Source: DATLFA01 sp039915945 | Lineage (GTDB): Bacteria > Actinomycetota > Acidimicrobiia > Acidimicrobiales > WLNW01 | Assembly (NCBI GenBank): GCA_039915945.1 | Contig: JBDSMH010000064.1 | Coordinates: 1-64,000, forward strand | Length of the DNA: 64,000 nucleotides | Direction: 5' to 3' | Part shown: piece after piece, positions 50,036 to 58,557 of the stretch | Layout: each line of letters starts with the position of its first letter | How positions within the stretch are numbered: position 1 is the stretch's first letter | Position numbers and translations under genes: made by a program | Notes under the pieces: model-generated | What the model saw: the letters and a program-made list of their open reading frames with translations, nothing else | The model's database searches: none | Told to the model about the DNA's origin: nothing

Positions 50036-50560
50036 ATGCCCATCTATGCCCTCGGCGATATCACGCCACAGATCGACCCCACCGCGTACGTGCATCCCGA
50101 TGCGGTCGTCATCGGCAAGGTAATCATCGGAGCCGAGTCGACGATCTGGCCCGGCGCGGTATTGCGCGGTGACGGGGCCGGCATCGTCATCGGCGCGCGC
50201 ACCTCGATCCAAGACGGCGCCATCGTGCACAACACCGAGATACTGCCCACGGTGATCGGCGACGACTGCACAGTCGGACACATGGCGCACCTCGAAGGCT
50301 GCACGGTGCACAACGCCGTGTTGATCGGCACGGCGTCGATCATCCTGCACGAGGCGGTGGTCGAGACCGGCGCCTTGGTCGGAGCCAACGCGGTCGTCAC
50401 CAATCGTTTGCGCGTGCCCGCGGGTGCGATGGCGCTCGGTGTCCCGGCCAAGATCCGTGAGGGTGCGGCCAGCATCGAGCAGAACCTGCACGATGCCGCG
50501 CACTATGTGGGACGCGGCAAGCGGTACCGGCGCGAACAACGCCGCATAGATCGAGGCTGA
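50036..50560 (+). CDS. Gamma-carbonic anhydrase-like left-handed beta-helix protein
   Basis: A 174-residue hexapeptide-repeat protein of the YrdA/PaaY type. Repeats such as VIIGAESTIWPGAVLRGD and IGARTSIQDGAIVHNT form the left-handed helix. Zinc ligands are likely HNT (His), DDCTVGHMAHLEGC (two His). Members are carbonic anhydrases or metal-dependent acyl/thioesterase-like proteins. It lies between the flavin reductase and the F420-type gene, one base from the latter. Confidence 0.88.
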   Translation: MPIYALGDITPQIDPTAYVHPDAVVIGKVIIGAESTIWPGAVLRGDGAGIVIGARTSIQDGAIVHNTEILPTVIGDDCTVGHMAHLEGCTVHNAVLIGTASIILHEAVVETGALVGANAVVTNRLRVPAGAMALGVPAKIREGAASIEQNLHDAAHYVGRGKRYRREQRRIDRG

Positions 50561-50561
50561 G

Positions 50562-51458
50562 ATGGCAATCGACGTGAGCATCGGCAAAGTCGGGGTGTGG
50601 ACCGGCGCGCTCGATCGCGCCCCCTACGCCCAAGCGATCGAGATCGCCAACGAGATCGAATCGCTGGGTTACGGCGCGGTGTGGGTCCCCGAGGCGGTCG
50701 GCAAAGACCCGTTGGTGTCGTGCGCGCTGCTGCTTGCGGGCACGACCACGCTCGCCGCCGCCACCGGCATCGCCAACATCTACGCCCGCGATTCGATCTC
50801 GATGGCGCAAGGACACAAGACGGTGACCGAGGCGTTTCCCGGTCGCTTCGTGCTCGGGCTCGGTGTCAGCCATCGCCCGATGGTCGAAGGCATGCGCGGT
50901 CACACCTACGACAAACCGATTGCGACCATGCGCAGTTACCTCGAAGGCATGGACGCCGCGATGTACCTCGGTGCACCGCCGTCGATGGCGCCGGTGCGAG
51001 TGATCGGCGCGCTGCGCGACCGCATGATGAGCCTGGCGGCCGAGCTCAGCGACGGCGCGCATCCCTACAACGTGCCGCCCGAACACACCGCGCACGCCCG
51101 GCAGGTGTTGGGCCCCGACAAGCTGCTCGCGCCCGAAGTCGCGGTGACCATCGAGCGCGACGCGACCAAAGCTCGCGAGCTGGGTCGCATGCATCTCTCG
51201 TACTACCTCAACCTGCCCAACTACACGAACAACCTCCGGGCGCTCGGCTTCACCGACGACGACTTCGCCGACGGTGGCAGCGATCGCCTGATCGACGCGC
51301 TCGTCGCGTGGGGCGGCGTCGATCGTGTCGCCGCGATGGTCAAGGCGCACCACGACGCCGGCGCCGATCATGTGTGCATCCAGGTGTTGGTGCCGCGCGG
51401 TAGTACCGAGTCGCCGACGGTCGGCTGGCGTGAGCTGGCCCCGGCCCTGATCGGCTAG
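50562..51458 (+). CDS. Luciferase-like F420-dependent oxidoreductase (MSMEG_4141-like)
   Basis: A 298-residue TIM-barrel flavin/F420 oxidoreductase. LGYGAVWVPEAVGKDPLV, LAAATGIANIYARDSISMAQGHKTV, FVLGLGVSHRPMVEGMRG and SDGAHPYNVPPEHTAHAR are characteristic of a named mycobacterial F420 subfamily. The substrate is unknown. It closes the flavin reductase-carbonic anhydrase-like operon, a grouping that suggests a redox pathway. Stop 5 bases from the convergent thioesterase-like gene. Confidence 0.88.
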   Translation: MAIDVSIGKVGVWTGALDRAPYAQAIEIANEIESLGYGAVWVPEAVGKDPLVSCALLLAGTTTLAAATGIANIYARDSISMAQGHKTVTEAFPGRFVLGLGVSHRPMVEGMRGHTYDKPIATMRSYLEGMDAAMYLGAPPSMAPVRVIGALRDRMMSLAAELSDGAHPYNVPPEHTAHARQVLGPDKLLAPEVAVTIERDATKARELGRMHLSYYLNLPNYTNNLRALGFTDDDFADGGSDRLIDALVAWGGVDRVAAMVKAHHDAGADHVCIQVLVPRGSTESPTVGWRELAPALIG

Positions 51459-51463
51459 CGCGG

Positions 51464-52291
51464 TCAGCGCGCCTGCAGCACGACCGTGCTCAGCGCCAGC
51501 AACTGGTCGTTGTTGCCGGCATCGACGAGTTGCACTTCGACCACTGCGTGGTGCGCGTCGATTCGCACGAGGCCGGCGGAGGTACGGGCGGGCCCTACCT
51601 TGGTCTGGCTCAGATAGTTCACCGAGATGTCGACGCCTTCGAACCTGTGCCCGTGCGCCGCGACGAGCGCTTCGGCGGCGGCCTCGGCCGCGATGGCGAT
51701 GACGCCCCCGTTTAGCGAGCCGAAGCTGTTGCGCGTGTAGTCGGTGCGGTCGATCTCGATGAGGCCCTGTGCCGGGTCGACGACGCGGATCGCGAGTTGC
51801 TCGAATAGGGGTAGGCCAAAGCCCGATGTCGGCAGCGCCATCGATTGCTTGGGGCTCGTTAGGGGCGTAGCGCGGTCGGAGACTGCGCTCGCCGAGCCGG
51901 GAATGCGGGCGAAGGTCATCAGGCCGCGGCCGGCCGGGCGCATCGTCGCCACATCGTCGCTGCCGTGCCCGTCACCGACATCGACCCGCACCACCACGAC
52001 GTTGGCGCCGGCGCGCACGAGGTGCGCCGCGATCACGATCGGGCCTTCGGTGATTGGCGCGCCCGAGGTGAACGAGAGGTCCGAGGTAGCGATCCAGTCG
52101 GGACGCACCGACGACAGCGCCGTCGCCGCGCCCGCGAGGTCGATGATCGCGGCGAGCGCGCCGACGCGTGGTCGCCCCGACGCGTGCGCGATCTCGGGTA
52201 CGAGCGGGCTCGAGCAGATGGTGAGCGCGGGGGAGACGCGCTCGGTGGTGACCGCGAAGTCGCGCAACACGTGACGCTCGGGCGGATACAT
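51464..52291 (-). CDS. Tandem hotdog-fold protein (PaaI-type thioesterase-like)
   Basis: A 275-residue protein with two hotdog modules. The first is about residues 1-130 (RVGALAAIIDLAGAATALSS, SDLSFTSGAPITEGPIVIAA), the second about 145-275 (NSFGSLNGGVIAIAAEAAAEAL, VDISVNYLSQTKVGPARTS). The PaaI-type NGGV stretch is complete only in the second. It may hydrolyse or bind acyl-CoA; the fusion is less usual than single-domain PaaI. It is followed by a small membrane protein on the same strand, two bases upstream. Confidence 0.8.
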   Translation of the reverse strand: MYPPERHVLRDFAVTTERVSPALTICSSPLVPEIAHASGRPRVGALAAIIDLAGAATALSSVRPDWIATSDLSFTSGAPITEGPIVIAAHLVRAGANVVVVRVDVGDGHGSDDVATMRPAGRGLMTFARIPGSASAVSDRATPLTSPKQSMALPTSGFGLPLFEQLAIRVVDPAQGLIEIDRTDYTRNSFGSLNGGVIAIAAEAAAEALVAAHGHRFEGVDISVNYLSQTKVGPARTSAGLVRIDAHHAVVEVQLVDAGNNDQLLALSTVVLQAR

Positions 52292-52293
52292 CG

Positions 52294-52911
52294 CTACGGC
52301 CGCGTGGTGGTAGATGCGCGCGCCGACTCGGGGAGTTCTTTGTCAACCTGTTCGAGCAACTTCGCCAATCGTGGGTCGCGGATGAAGCCGGAGGAGTCGA
52401 CTTCGATCGAGGGCGGGTCGGCGAGGTTCACACGGCATCTGTCGCGGAGGTCCTTGCGCGACTCCGCCACGCCCGTGGGTGTGCCCGTGAGCAATGCCTT
52501 CCATCGAGCCCCGTCGTTGTTGCGAACGATGCGATCGACATCCCAATTGGCTTTGACCGCGATGTCGTTCACCTCTTTGTAGAAGCGAGCGGCCGCGGTG
52601 AGATCGCCGCGCAGGTCGCCGTCGGTGAACGTGGCGGCCTCGGTGTAGAACCCTTGCATCGCCAACGCAATGCCCGCTTGGTCTTTCGGCAACGTGTTGA
52701 GCAGACGTTGCGCGAGACCACAGAGACGATTGTCGATGGGGATCGTCGTCGCCGTCTCGGTCGGCCTCGTCGTCGTCTGCGTTTCGGAATCGGGCCCCGA
52801 CGCCGTCCCGCCGGGTCGCTGATCGATGATCACGTACAACGACACGATCGTGAAGAACGTCGAGATGGCGATGACCGTGCCCCGAAGGCGAATGAAGTCG
52901 AATCGTGACAC
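52294..52911 (-). CDS. Membrane-anchored extracytoplasmic hypothetical protein
   Basis: A 205-residue protein beginning VSRFDFIRLRG at a GTG. Residues 11-30 form one hydrophobic anchor, 33-58 a Thr/Ser/Pro-rich linker, and the rest a helical extracytoplasmic domain with two cysteines (RLCGLAQRLLN, RDRCRVNLAD) that could pair. No family recognised. It is two bases before the hotdog gene (co-transcribed), and follows the luciferase-like gene's stop by about 50 bases. Confidence 0.65.
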   Translation of the reverse strand: MSRFDFIRLRGTVIAISTFFTIVSLYVIIDQRPGGTASGPDSETQTTTRPTETATTIPIDNRLCGLAQRLLNTLPKDQAGIALAMQGFYTEAATFTDGDLRGDLTAAARFYKEVNDIAVKANWDVDRIVRNNDGARWKALLTGTPTGVAESRKDLRDRCRVNLADPPSIEVDSSGFIRDPRLAKLLEQVDKELPESARASTTTRP

Positions 52912-52959
52912 CGCTTGCAGGCTACCGGCGGACCAAGTCCCCCCTCGGGCAGGCCGGGG

Positions 52960-54075
52960 CTACTCGTCGAACTCGGGGATGACGTACTTGCCCAGCAACT
53001 CGATGGACTGCATGACCTCGGCGTGGGGGATTTTGTAGGGGTTGAGCAGGCAGAAGAGCAATTCGCACCCAACTGCTTCGTAGCGCTTGCAGATCTCGAT
53101 ACAGCGATCCGGATCGCCCACGACACCGGCCCCGGAGTCATAGAGGTAGTCCATGGTCAACTGGCCCATCTGACCCGAATCGCGTCGCTGCTTGGCATCG
53201 GCCGCGTAGGTGTAGTTGCCGAGATCGCCGCCCTTGCCTTCGCGCTCTTCCATCCAATCGGCCAACGACGCGATCTCGCGACCCGCGGCACCGGGGTACC
53301 AGACGAACGATTCTTCGGCGACCGCCTTGGCCTTTTCGTTGGTGTCGTTGCAATGGACCATGGTGAACGTCGCGGCGGTCGAGTTGCGGAACTTGCCCAC
53401 GGGCTGATCGCAATCGGCTTGTCCCTTGCGGTAGTTCTCGAGTCGTTCGGCGAGTTGTTCGGGCGGGTTGCCCACCGTGAACGACAAGAGCCCGATGCCG
53501 CGCTTGCCGATCTCGTAGTGGCCTTCGACCGACGACGTGGCGCCCCAGATCGGTGGGTGGGGGTCTTGTCGCGGCTTGGGATGCACACGGCGCTTTGGCA
53601 TCGACCAGTACTTGCCTTCGAACTCGTACTCGTCGTTGGTCCAACAGCCGACGATGTGGTGCAGCGCCTCGTCCCACATCTCGCGGGTCTCGCGTGGGTT
53701 GACGCCGAACCCTTCGAGCTCGGCGCGTGTCGATGACCGACCGGTGCCGAACTCGACGCGGCCATTGCTCACCAGATCGAGCACCGCGACACTCTCGGCG
53801 GTGCGCACCGGATGGTTGTACGGCTTGGGAAGCAGCCGCACCCCGTAGCCGATGCGAATGTTCTTGGTCAGCGCGGCGATGTGTCCGTAGAGCACCTCGG
53901 GGTTGGAGCAGTGCGAGTACTCGTCGAGGAAGTGATGCTCGACCGTCCAAAAGCTGTGGAACCCGAGCTTGTCGCCGAGCTGCACTTGCTCGATGGTCTC
54001 TTGGTACGCCCGGAACTCGGACTCTCGGTCCCACGGGCGGGCCACCGGGATTTCGTAGAACATGGCGAACTTCAC
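52960..54075 (-). CDS. Luciferase-like monooxygenase family protein
   Basis: A 371-residue member with the longer luciferase-alpha-like form. FAMFYEIPVARPW, LGFHSFWTVEHHFLDEYSH (EHHF of the active-site region), IRIGYGVRLLPKPYNHPVR, GRVEFGTGRSSTRAELEGFG and PPIWGATSSVEGH. Unlike the other two luciferase-like proteins in the window it resembles FMN/monooxygenase members acting on fatty or alkane-type substrates; that distinction is inference. The start is GTG 54075. It is divergent from a HSL-type esterase. Confidence 0.88.
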   Translation of the reverse strand: MKFAMFYEIPVARPWDRESEFRAYQETIEQVQLGDKLGFHSFWTVEHHFLDEYSHCSNPEVLYGHIAALTKNIRIGYGVRLLPKPYNHPVRTAESVAVLDLVSNGRVEFGTGRSSTRAELEGFGVNPRETREMWDEALHHIVGCWTNDEYEFEGKYWSMPKRRVHPKPRQDPHPPIWGATSSVEGHYEIGKRGIGLLSFTVGNPPEQLAERLENYRKGQADCDQPVGKFRNSTAATFTMVHCNDTNEKAKAVAEESFVWYPGAAGREIASLADWMEEREGKGGDLGNYTYAADAKQRRDSGQMGQLTMDYLYDSGAGVVGDPDRCIEICKRYEAVGCELLFCLLNPYKIPHAEVMQSIELLGKYVIPEFDE

Positions 54076-54230
54076 GAGCGCACCTCGTCATTCTCGGGCT
54101 GGTCCCTCGTCAAACTAAACCATCGACTCCCGCAGGGGCTCTTGGCGCAAGACGAAGGCCAACGCGAGTCCGACCCCCCTGACACCCCGCCACGCTACTC
54201 TGCATCCCTGAACGACTGGACGGGGGAACG

Positions 54231-55163
54231 ATGCCACTCGACGCGCAGGCCAAGATGATGATCGACGGGATGAAGGCGATGGGCTTCGAGCTCCACACGC
54301 CGGGGATCACGCCCGAAGACATGCGCCGACAGATGGAAGAGCGCAAGGTTCCGCCGGTCGACGTACCTGAGATGGCCAAGGTCGAAGACCGCAAGATCAC
54401 GGCGTCCGACGGCGGCCAGATCCCCATTCGCATCTACTGGCCGACCGACGCACCAGGGCCGCACCCGGTCGTCGTGTTCTTCCACGGTGGTGGCTGGGTG
54501 ATCGGCAGCATCGAAAGCCACGACGCGACGTGCAAGTCACTCGCAGCGGCCTCCGGCATGGTGTTCGTATCGGTCGACTATCGCCTCGCACCCGAGTACA
54601 AGTTCCCGACGCCCCCCGAAGACTGCTTCGCCGCGACGAAGTGGGTGGTCGAGAATGCCGCCGAGATCGGCGTCGACACGTCGCGTCTCGCAGTTGCGGG
54701 GGACAGTGCCGGCGGCAATCTCGCGGCTGCGGTGGCGTTGATGGCGCGCGAGCGGGGTGGCCCCGCGATCAAGTTTCAGTTGCTCATCTACCCGGTCACC
54801 GATTTCGATCTGACGTCGCGATCGATGATCGACAACGGCGACGGCTATTTCCTCACGCGCGACGCGATGGAGTGGTTCGGTGGTCACTACCTGGCCAGCG
54901 AAGACGACCGCTCCCATCATTTCGCGGCGCCCATACGAGCCGACGTAGCGGGCCTGCCCCCGGCCCTCGTCATCACCGCCGAATACGACCCACTGCGCGA
55001 CGAAGGCAACGAATATGCCCGCCGGCTGCAGCGTGCCGGCGTGCCGACGACCTCGACGTGTTACGCCGGGATGATCCACGGCTTCTTCAGCATGACGTCG
55101 ATTCTCGACAAGGCGAAGGACGCGCAGGCGCAAGCGGTGCGCGCGCTGGTCGCCGCCCTCTGA
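54231..55163 (+). CDS. Alpha/beta hydrolase of the hormone-sensitive lipase (HSL) family
   Basis: A 310-residue esterase. The oxyanion motif HGGGWVIGS, the nucleophile GDSAGGN (Ser in VAGDSAGGNLAAA), the acid in EYDPLRDEG and the His in GMIHGFF are all present, so it should be active on short or medium acyl esters. Its ATG follows GGGGGAACG. It ends before a 110-base inverted repeat facing the amidohydrolase. Confidence 0.92.
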   Translation: MPLDAQAKMMIDGMKAMGFELHTPGITPEDMRRQMEERKVPPVDVPEMAKVEDRKITASDGGQIPIRIYWPTDAPGPHPVVVFFHGGGWVIGSIESHDATCKSLAAASGMVFVSVDYRLAPEYKFPTPPEDCFAATKWVVENAAEIGVDTSRLAVAGDSAGGNLAAAVALMARERGGPAIKFQLLIYPVTDFDLTSRSMIDNGDGYFLTRDAMEWFGGHYLASEDDRSHHFAAPIRADVAGLPPALVITAEYDPLRDEGNEYARRLQRAGVPTTSTCYAGMIHGFFSMTSILDKAKDAQAQAVRALVAAL

Positions 55164-55194
55164 GCGCGGCGCGGATACCTATCCCAGTCCCCAT

Positions 55195-55305
55195 TTACGC
55201 TTTTTGGCCACGGTTACCGAAGTTGGCCACTGTTGACGAAACCGCGTCGGCGACAGGCACGTTTCGGTGACGCTGGCCAACTTCGTCGACAGTGGCCAAG
55301 TTGTA
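55195..55305. repeat. Long imperfect inverted repeat with three TTGGCCAAC-type motifs
   Basis: Arms 55219-55240 and 55282-55303 pair over 22 positions with three mismatches. A second pairing exists between 55218-55227 (CGAAGTTGGC) and 55276-55285 (GCCAACTTCG), and TGGCCA recurs at 55205, 55224, 55274 and 55293. It lies between the stops of the convergent esterase and amidohydrolase, so it may end transcription, or be a small palindromic mobile-type element. Confidence 0.7.
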
Positions 55306-55375
55306 GAGGGAGAGCTTCCAACACTCGCCGTGACGGTCGTGGGTGGTGCGGAAAACGTCCCCGCGGGGACGCGAA

Positions 55376-57076
55376 TCAGCGCGTGCGCAGCAACTGACCG
55401 GGCGAGGTGCCCGTCTCTTTGTCGTCGTCGATCGTGACGGTGCCGTTGACGAGTACGTAGCGGTAGCCCGAAGGCCGTGACACGCGCCGCCACTCGCCGC
55501 CGGGCAGATCGTGCACGACCTCGACCGGGTTGAGGCGCAGGTTCTCGTAGTCGTAGATGACGATGTCGGCGGCCTTGCCCACCTCGAGCGTGCCACGGTC
55601 GGGGAAGCCTGCGCAGTGCGCCGGCAGACCACTGAGGCGCCAGTGCGCCGATTCGAGATCGAGGATGTCGTGCTTGCGCACCGCGTCGATGATGAGCTCG
55701 GTCGGGTAGGTACCGGCGGTCAGGAACTTGGTGTGCGCGCCACCATCGCTGACCCCCGGGAGGGTGTATTTGTCGTCGAGCAGGTCCTTCAACATCTTGG
55801 AGCTCGTGTAGGTGGGCTCGGTGTAGAACACGGTGCGCAGCCGATCGGCGATGGCGATGTCGAGCATGCAATCGACCGGATGCTTGCCGGTGGCATCGGC
55901 GATGTCTTGCAGCGTGTGGTCTTTCCACACCGAGGTTTCACTCGACTTCGGCGAGAGCACGACCATGTCCTTGATGGGACCCGTCGCGGCGAAGACACGG
56001 GCGTCGCGCAACGCCGCACGCCGTGATTGGTCGCCCATCTTGTCGAGCTTTTCTTCGAGCGTGCCGAGGGTGACGTCGCGCCACGCGTCGGCCTCGTCGA
56101 ACAGGTTCCAATCTTCGAACGTGAACGTGAGCCCGCTGCGCGTCGTCAGCGCTTGCCCATACACCTGCAACCCTTGCTTGCGGCAATCCTCGAGCCACTT
56201 GAGCGTGTTGAGATGACGCTCGGGCTCGCGTTCGTCGGGTACGACGACGTTGTAGAGGATGGGGCGTCCGGATACGCGAGCGAGTGTCTCGTAGCAGCGA
56301 CGCGACTCGTCGGGGATGGCGGGGTCGCCGGCCATTGTCATCTGGATGAATCCACTACGCCGCTCGGCGAGCACCTCGGCGAATTCGATACAGGTCTCGG
56401 TGTGCATGACGTCGGTCGCCATAGGGGTGCCGTCGAAGTCGCGTTGCACGTTGGCCCCTGATTCGGGCTTGAGGCGCTGCACCGACCATCCACCCGCGCC
56501 GGCGTCCATCGCTTCGTGCAACAAGCGGCGCATCTCGCGGTGCTCGTCGTCGGTCGGCATCTCGCCCGCCTTGGCCCGCTCGAATCCCATCGCTTCGATC
56601 ATGACGGGGTTCATCGGGAGGAACGGCTTGATGTTGACCGCCTTCGCGGTGCGTTCGACGCTGTCGAGATATTCGGGGAACGTGACCCAGTCCCACGGCA
56701 TGCCCGCCTTCATCGACGCCAACGGAATGGCTTCGGTGCGCACCATCGTGAGCATCGCCCGCTCGCGGAAGTCGGGCTGCACCGGTGCAAACCCGAAGCC
56801 ACAGTTGCCGATCACGACCGAGGTGACGCCGTGCCATCCGGACAGCGTGCAGTATGGATCCCAGAACAGCTGTGCGTCGTAGTGCGTGTGCAGATCGATG
56901 TAGCCCGGCGCCACGATCATGCCGGTGGCGTCGAGCACTTCGTCGGCTTCGTGATCGGGGATGCGACCGATCTCGGCGACGATGCCGTCTTTGATACCGA
57001 CGTCGGCGCGGCGGCGCCCTCGGCCGGTGCCGTCGACGACAATGCCGCCTTTGATGACGGTGTCGAACTGAGCCAT
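55376..57076 (-). CDS. N-acyl-D-amino-acid deacylase-like amidohydrolase
   Basis: A 566-residue amidohydrolase of the D-aminoacylase (AAD) group. VIKGGIVVDGTGRGRRRAD, APGYIDLHTHYDAQLFWD (HxH metal site), GVTSVVIGNCGFGFAP, then DGGAHTKFLT (Asp) and VYDYEN-type ending with the terminal beta-sandwich strands. It hydrolyses N-acyl-D-amino acids or related amides with zinc. Many actinobacterial paralogues have unknown substrates. The ATG at 57076 gives the usual length. Confidence 0.9.
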   Translation of the reverse strand: MAQFDTVIKGGIVVDGTGRGRRRADVGIKDGIVAEIGRIPDHEADEVLDATGMIVAPGYIDLHTHYDAQLFWDPYCTLSGWHGVTSVVIGNCGFGFAPVQPDFRERAMLTMVRTEAIPLASMKAGMPWDWVTFPEYLDSVERTAKAVNIKPFLPMNPVMIEAMGFERAKAGEMPTDDEHREMRRLLHEAMDAGAGGWSVQRLKPESGANVQRDFDGTPMATDVMHTETCIEFAEVLAERRSGFIQMTMAGDPAIPDESRRCYETLARVSGRPILYNVVVPDEREPERHLNTLKWLEDCRKQGLQVYGQALTTRSGLTFTFEDWNLFDEADAWRDVTLGTLEEKLDKMGDQSRRAALRDARVFAATGPIKDMVVLSPKSSETSVWKDHTLQDIADATGKHPVDCMLDIAIADRLRTVFYTEPTYTSSKMLKDLLDDKYTLPGVSDGGAHTKFLTAGTYPTELIIDAVRKHDILDLESAHWRLSGLPAHCAGFPDRGTLEVGKAADIVIYDYENLRLNPVEVVHDLPGGEWRRVSRPSGYRYVLVNGTVTIDDDKETGTSPGQLLRTR

Positions 57077-57158
57077 GACGTACCCCCTGTAGACCGATCA
57101 CTCGGACCTGCCCCGATGGTACTAGAGAGTTAACCTCCCAAGGGCAGAGGGGGATGCG

Positions 57159-57833
57159 ATGGCGGCGGTCGTACTGGTACACGGGGCCAACCACGGGCCG
57201 TGGTGTTGGGTGAAGGTTGCTGCACCGCTGCGAGAACTCGGCCTGCGGGTCGAGACGCCCGATCTCTACGCCCAAGCGAACGCGTCCGATCCCGGTGTCG
57301 TGCAAGCGGCCATCGACGCGTCCGCGGCTGACAGTCCGGTCATCGTCGTCGGTCATTCATTCGGCGGCTACCCGATCACACAGATCGATCCGTCGACAGT
57401 GGCGCACTTGGTGTATCTCGCGGCGATCTTCCCCACCGATCGCGAGGACGAGTCACTCGGCAATCCGGTCGTCGCCGACTTCTTCGACAAGATGGATGTC
57501 ACCGACGGCATCATGACGGCCAAGCGCGAACGCTTGCGCGACGTTTGGTACGGCGATTGCAGCGATGACGACGTCGAGTTCTGCGCAGCTCGATTGCGGC
57601 CCCACCCGATGGGCTCCAATCCGATGATCGTGGCGCGCGCGGCGTGGCGCCACGCGCCGAGCACCTACGTCATCTGTGAGCAAGACGGGTCGATCAGACA
57701 GGACTACATGCGCGCCGCCGCGAAGCTGACGGATCACCACGTGAGTTGGCCGACGAGTCACTCGCCGTTTCTGTCGCGGCCCGAGCTCGTCGTGAATCTG
57801 GTGCACGACATCGCCAAAGGCCTCGACGCCTGA
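57159..57833 (+). CDS. Alpha/beta hydrolase (salicylate-esterase-like)
   Basis: A 224-residue alpha/beta-hydrolase. LVHGANHGPWCWVKVAAPLR resembles plant methylesterase/hydroxynitrile lyase-like proteins, with the nucleophile GHSFGG (VVGHSFGGYPI), the acid in CEQDGSI and the His in TSHSPFLSRPELV. The substrate is unknown. AGAGGGGGA precedes the ATG. It is divergent from the amidohydrolase by 82 bases and convergent with clpP. Confidence 0.88.
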   Translation: MAAVVLVHGANHGPWCWVKVAAPLRELGLRVETPDLYAQANASDPGVVQAAIDASAADSPVIVVGHSFGGYPITQIDPSTVAHLVYLAAIFPTDREDESLGNPVVADFFDKMDVTDGIMTAKRERLRDVWYGDCSDDDVEFCAARLRPHPMGSNPMIVARAAWRHAPSTYVICEQDGSIRQDYMRAAAKLTDHHVSWPTSHSPFLSRPELVVNLVHDIAKGLDA

Positions 57834-57848
57834 GTGCTCGCCGTCGAC

Positions 57849-58466
57849 CTACGCCGCGGCCACTGCGGCGATCTTCGGGTCGGGGAGGTGGCGCCGCGTG
57901 ATGATGGAATCGATGAGGCCGTATTCGACGGCGCGTTCGCCCCGCAGGATGAAGTCGCGATCCATGTCGGTCGCGATTCTCTCGGCCGTCTGACCGGTTG
58001 CTTCGGTGAGTATGTCGACCATGCGCCGGCGCATCTCGACCATCTCGGCCACCGCGATCTCGAGATCGACGCTTTGGCCCTGCGCGCCGCCGTGCGGCTG
58101 GTGCACGAGCACACGCGCGTTGGGTAGCGCGTAGCGCTTTCCCTTCGCCCCGGCGGCGAGCAGCACCGCCGCAGCGGACGCCGCTTGGCCCACACAGATC
58201 GTCGACACATCGGGCGCGATGTACTGCATCGTGTCGTGGATGGCGAAGAGCCCGGTCATGTCGCCGCCGGGAGAGTTGATGTACATCGCCACGTCGTGTT
58301 CGGCGGACTCTGACTCCAGATGCAGCAGTTGGGCGATGACGACGTTGGCCACGTGATCGTCGATGGCCGTCCCGAGAAAGACAATCCGGTTGGCCAGCAG
58401 GCGCGAGTAGATGTCGTAGGCGCGCTCGCCCCGGTTGGTGGACTCGATGACGGTGGGAATGAGCAC
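57849..58466 (-). CDS. clpP: ATP-dependent Clp protease proteolytic subunit (lone copy)
   Basis: A 205-residue ClpP. The catalytic Ser is in CVGQAASAAAVLLAAG, the His in RVLVHQPHGGAQG and the Asp in DMDRDFILRGERAVEYG, so the triad is intact. INSPGGDMTGLFAIHDTMQ is the usual handle strand. It degrades proteins fed by a Clp ATPase. It stands apart from clpX, tig or a second clpP, which suggests a specialised paralogue. GTG 58466, preceded by GGAGG, is preferred; an ATG at 58502 lies inside a palindrome. Confidence 0.93.
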   Translation of the reverse strand: MLIPTVIESTNRGERAYDIYSRLLANRIVFLGTAIDDHVANVVIAQLLHLESESAEHDVAMYINSPGGDMTGLFAIHDTMQYIAPDVSTICVGQAASAAAVLLAAGAKGKRYALPNARVLVHQPHGGAQGQSVDLEIAVAEMVEMRRRMVDILTEATGQTAERIATDMDRDFILRGERAVEYGLIDSIITRRHLPDPKIAAVAAA

Positions 58467-58474
58467 GGGAGCCT

Positions 58475-58506
58475 CCGTATGTGCAACTAGTAAGTTGCAC
58501 ATACGG
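58475..58506. promoter_or_regulatory. Perfect 32-base palindrome, candidate operator
   Basis: Two 14-base arms, 58475-58488 (CCGTATGTGCAACT) and 58493-58506, perfectly complementary around AGTA. It covers the region just upstream of the clpP GTG and 51 bases from the SRPBCC start. The half-site ATGTGCAAC occurs at 58479 and, inverted, at 58494, and again at 58524, where GCAACC-GTCG-GGTTGC forms a weaker palindrome. Binding by the neighbouring ArsR-type regulator is an inference. Confidence 0.7.
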
Positions 58507-58557
58507 TACCGAGCAATCTCCTGATGTGCAACCGTCGGGTTGCGCTACGCTGGGGCC

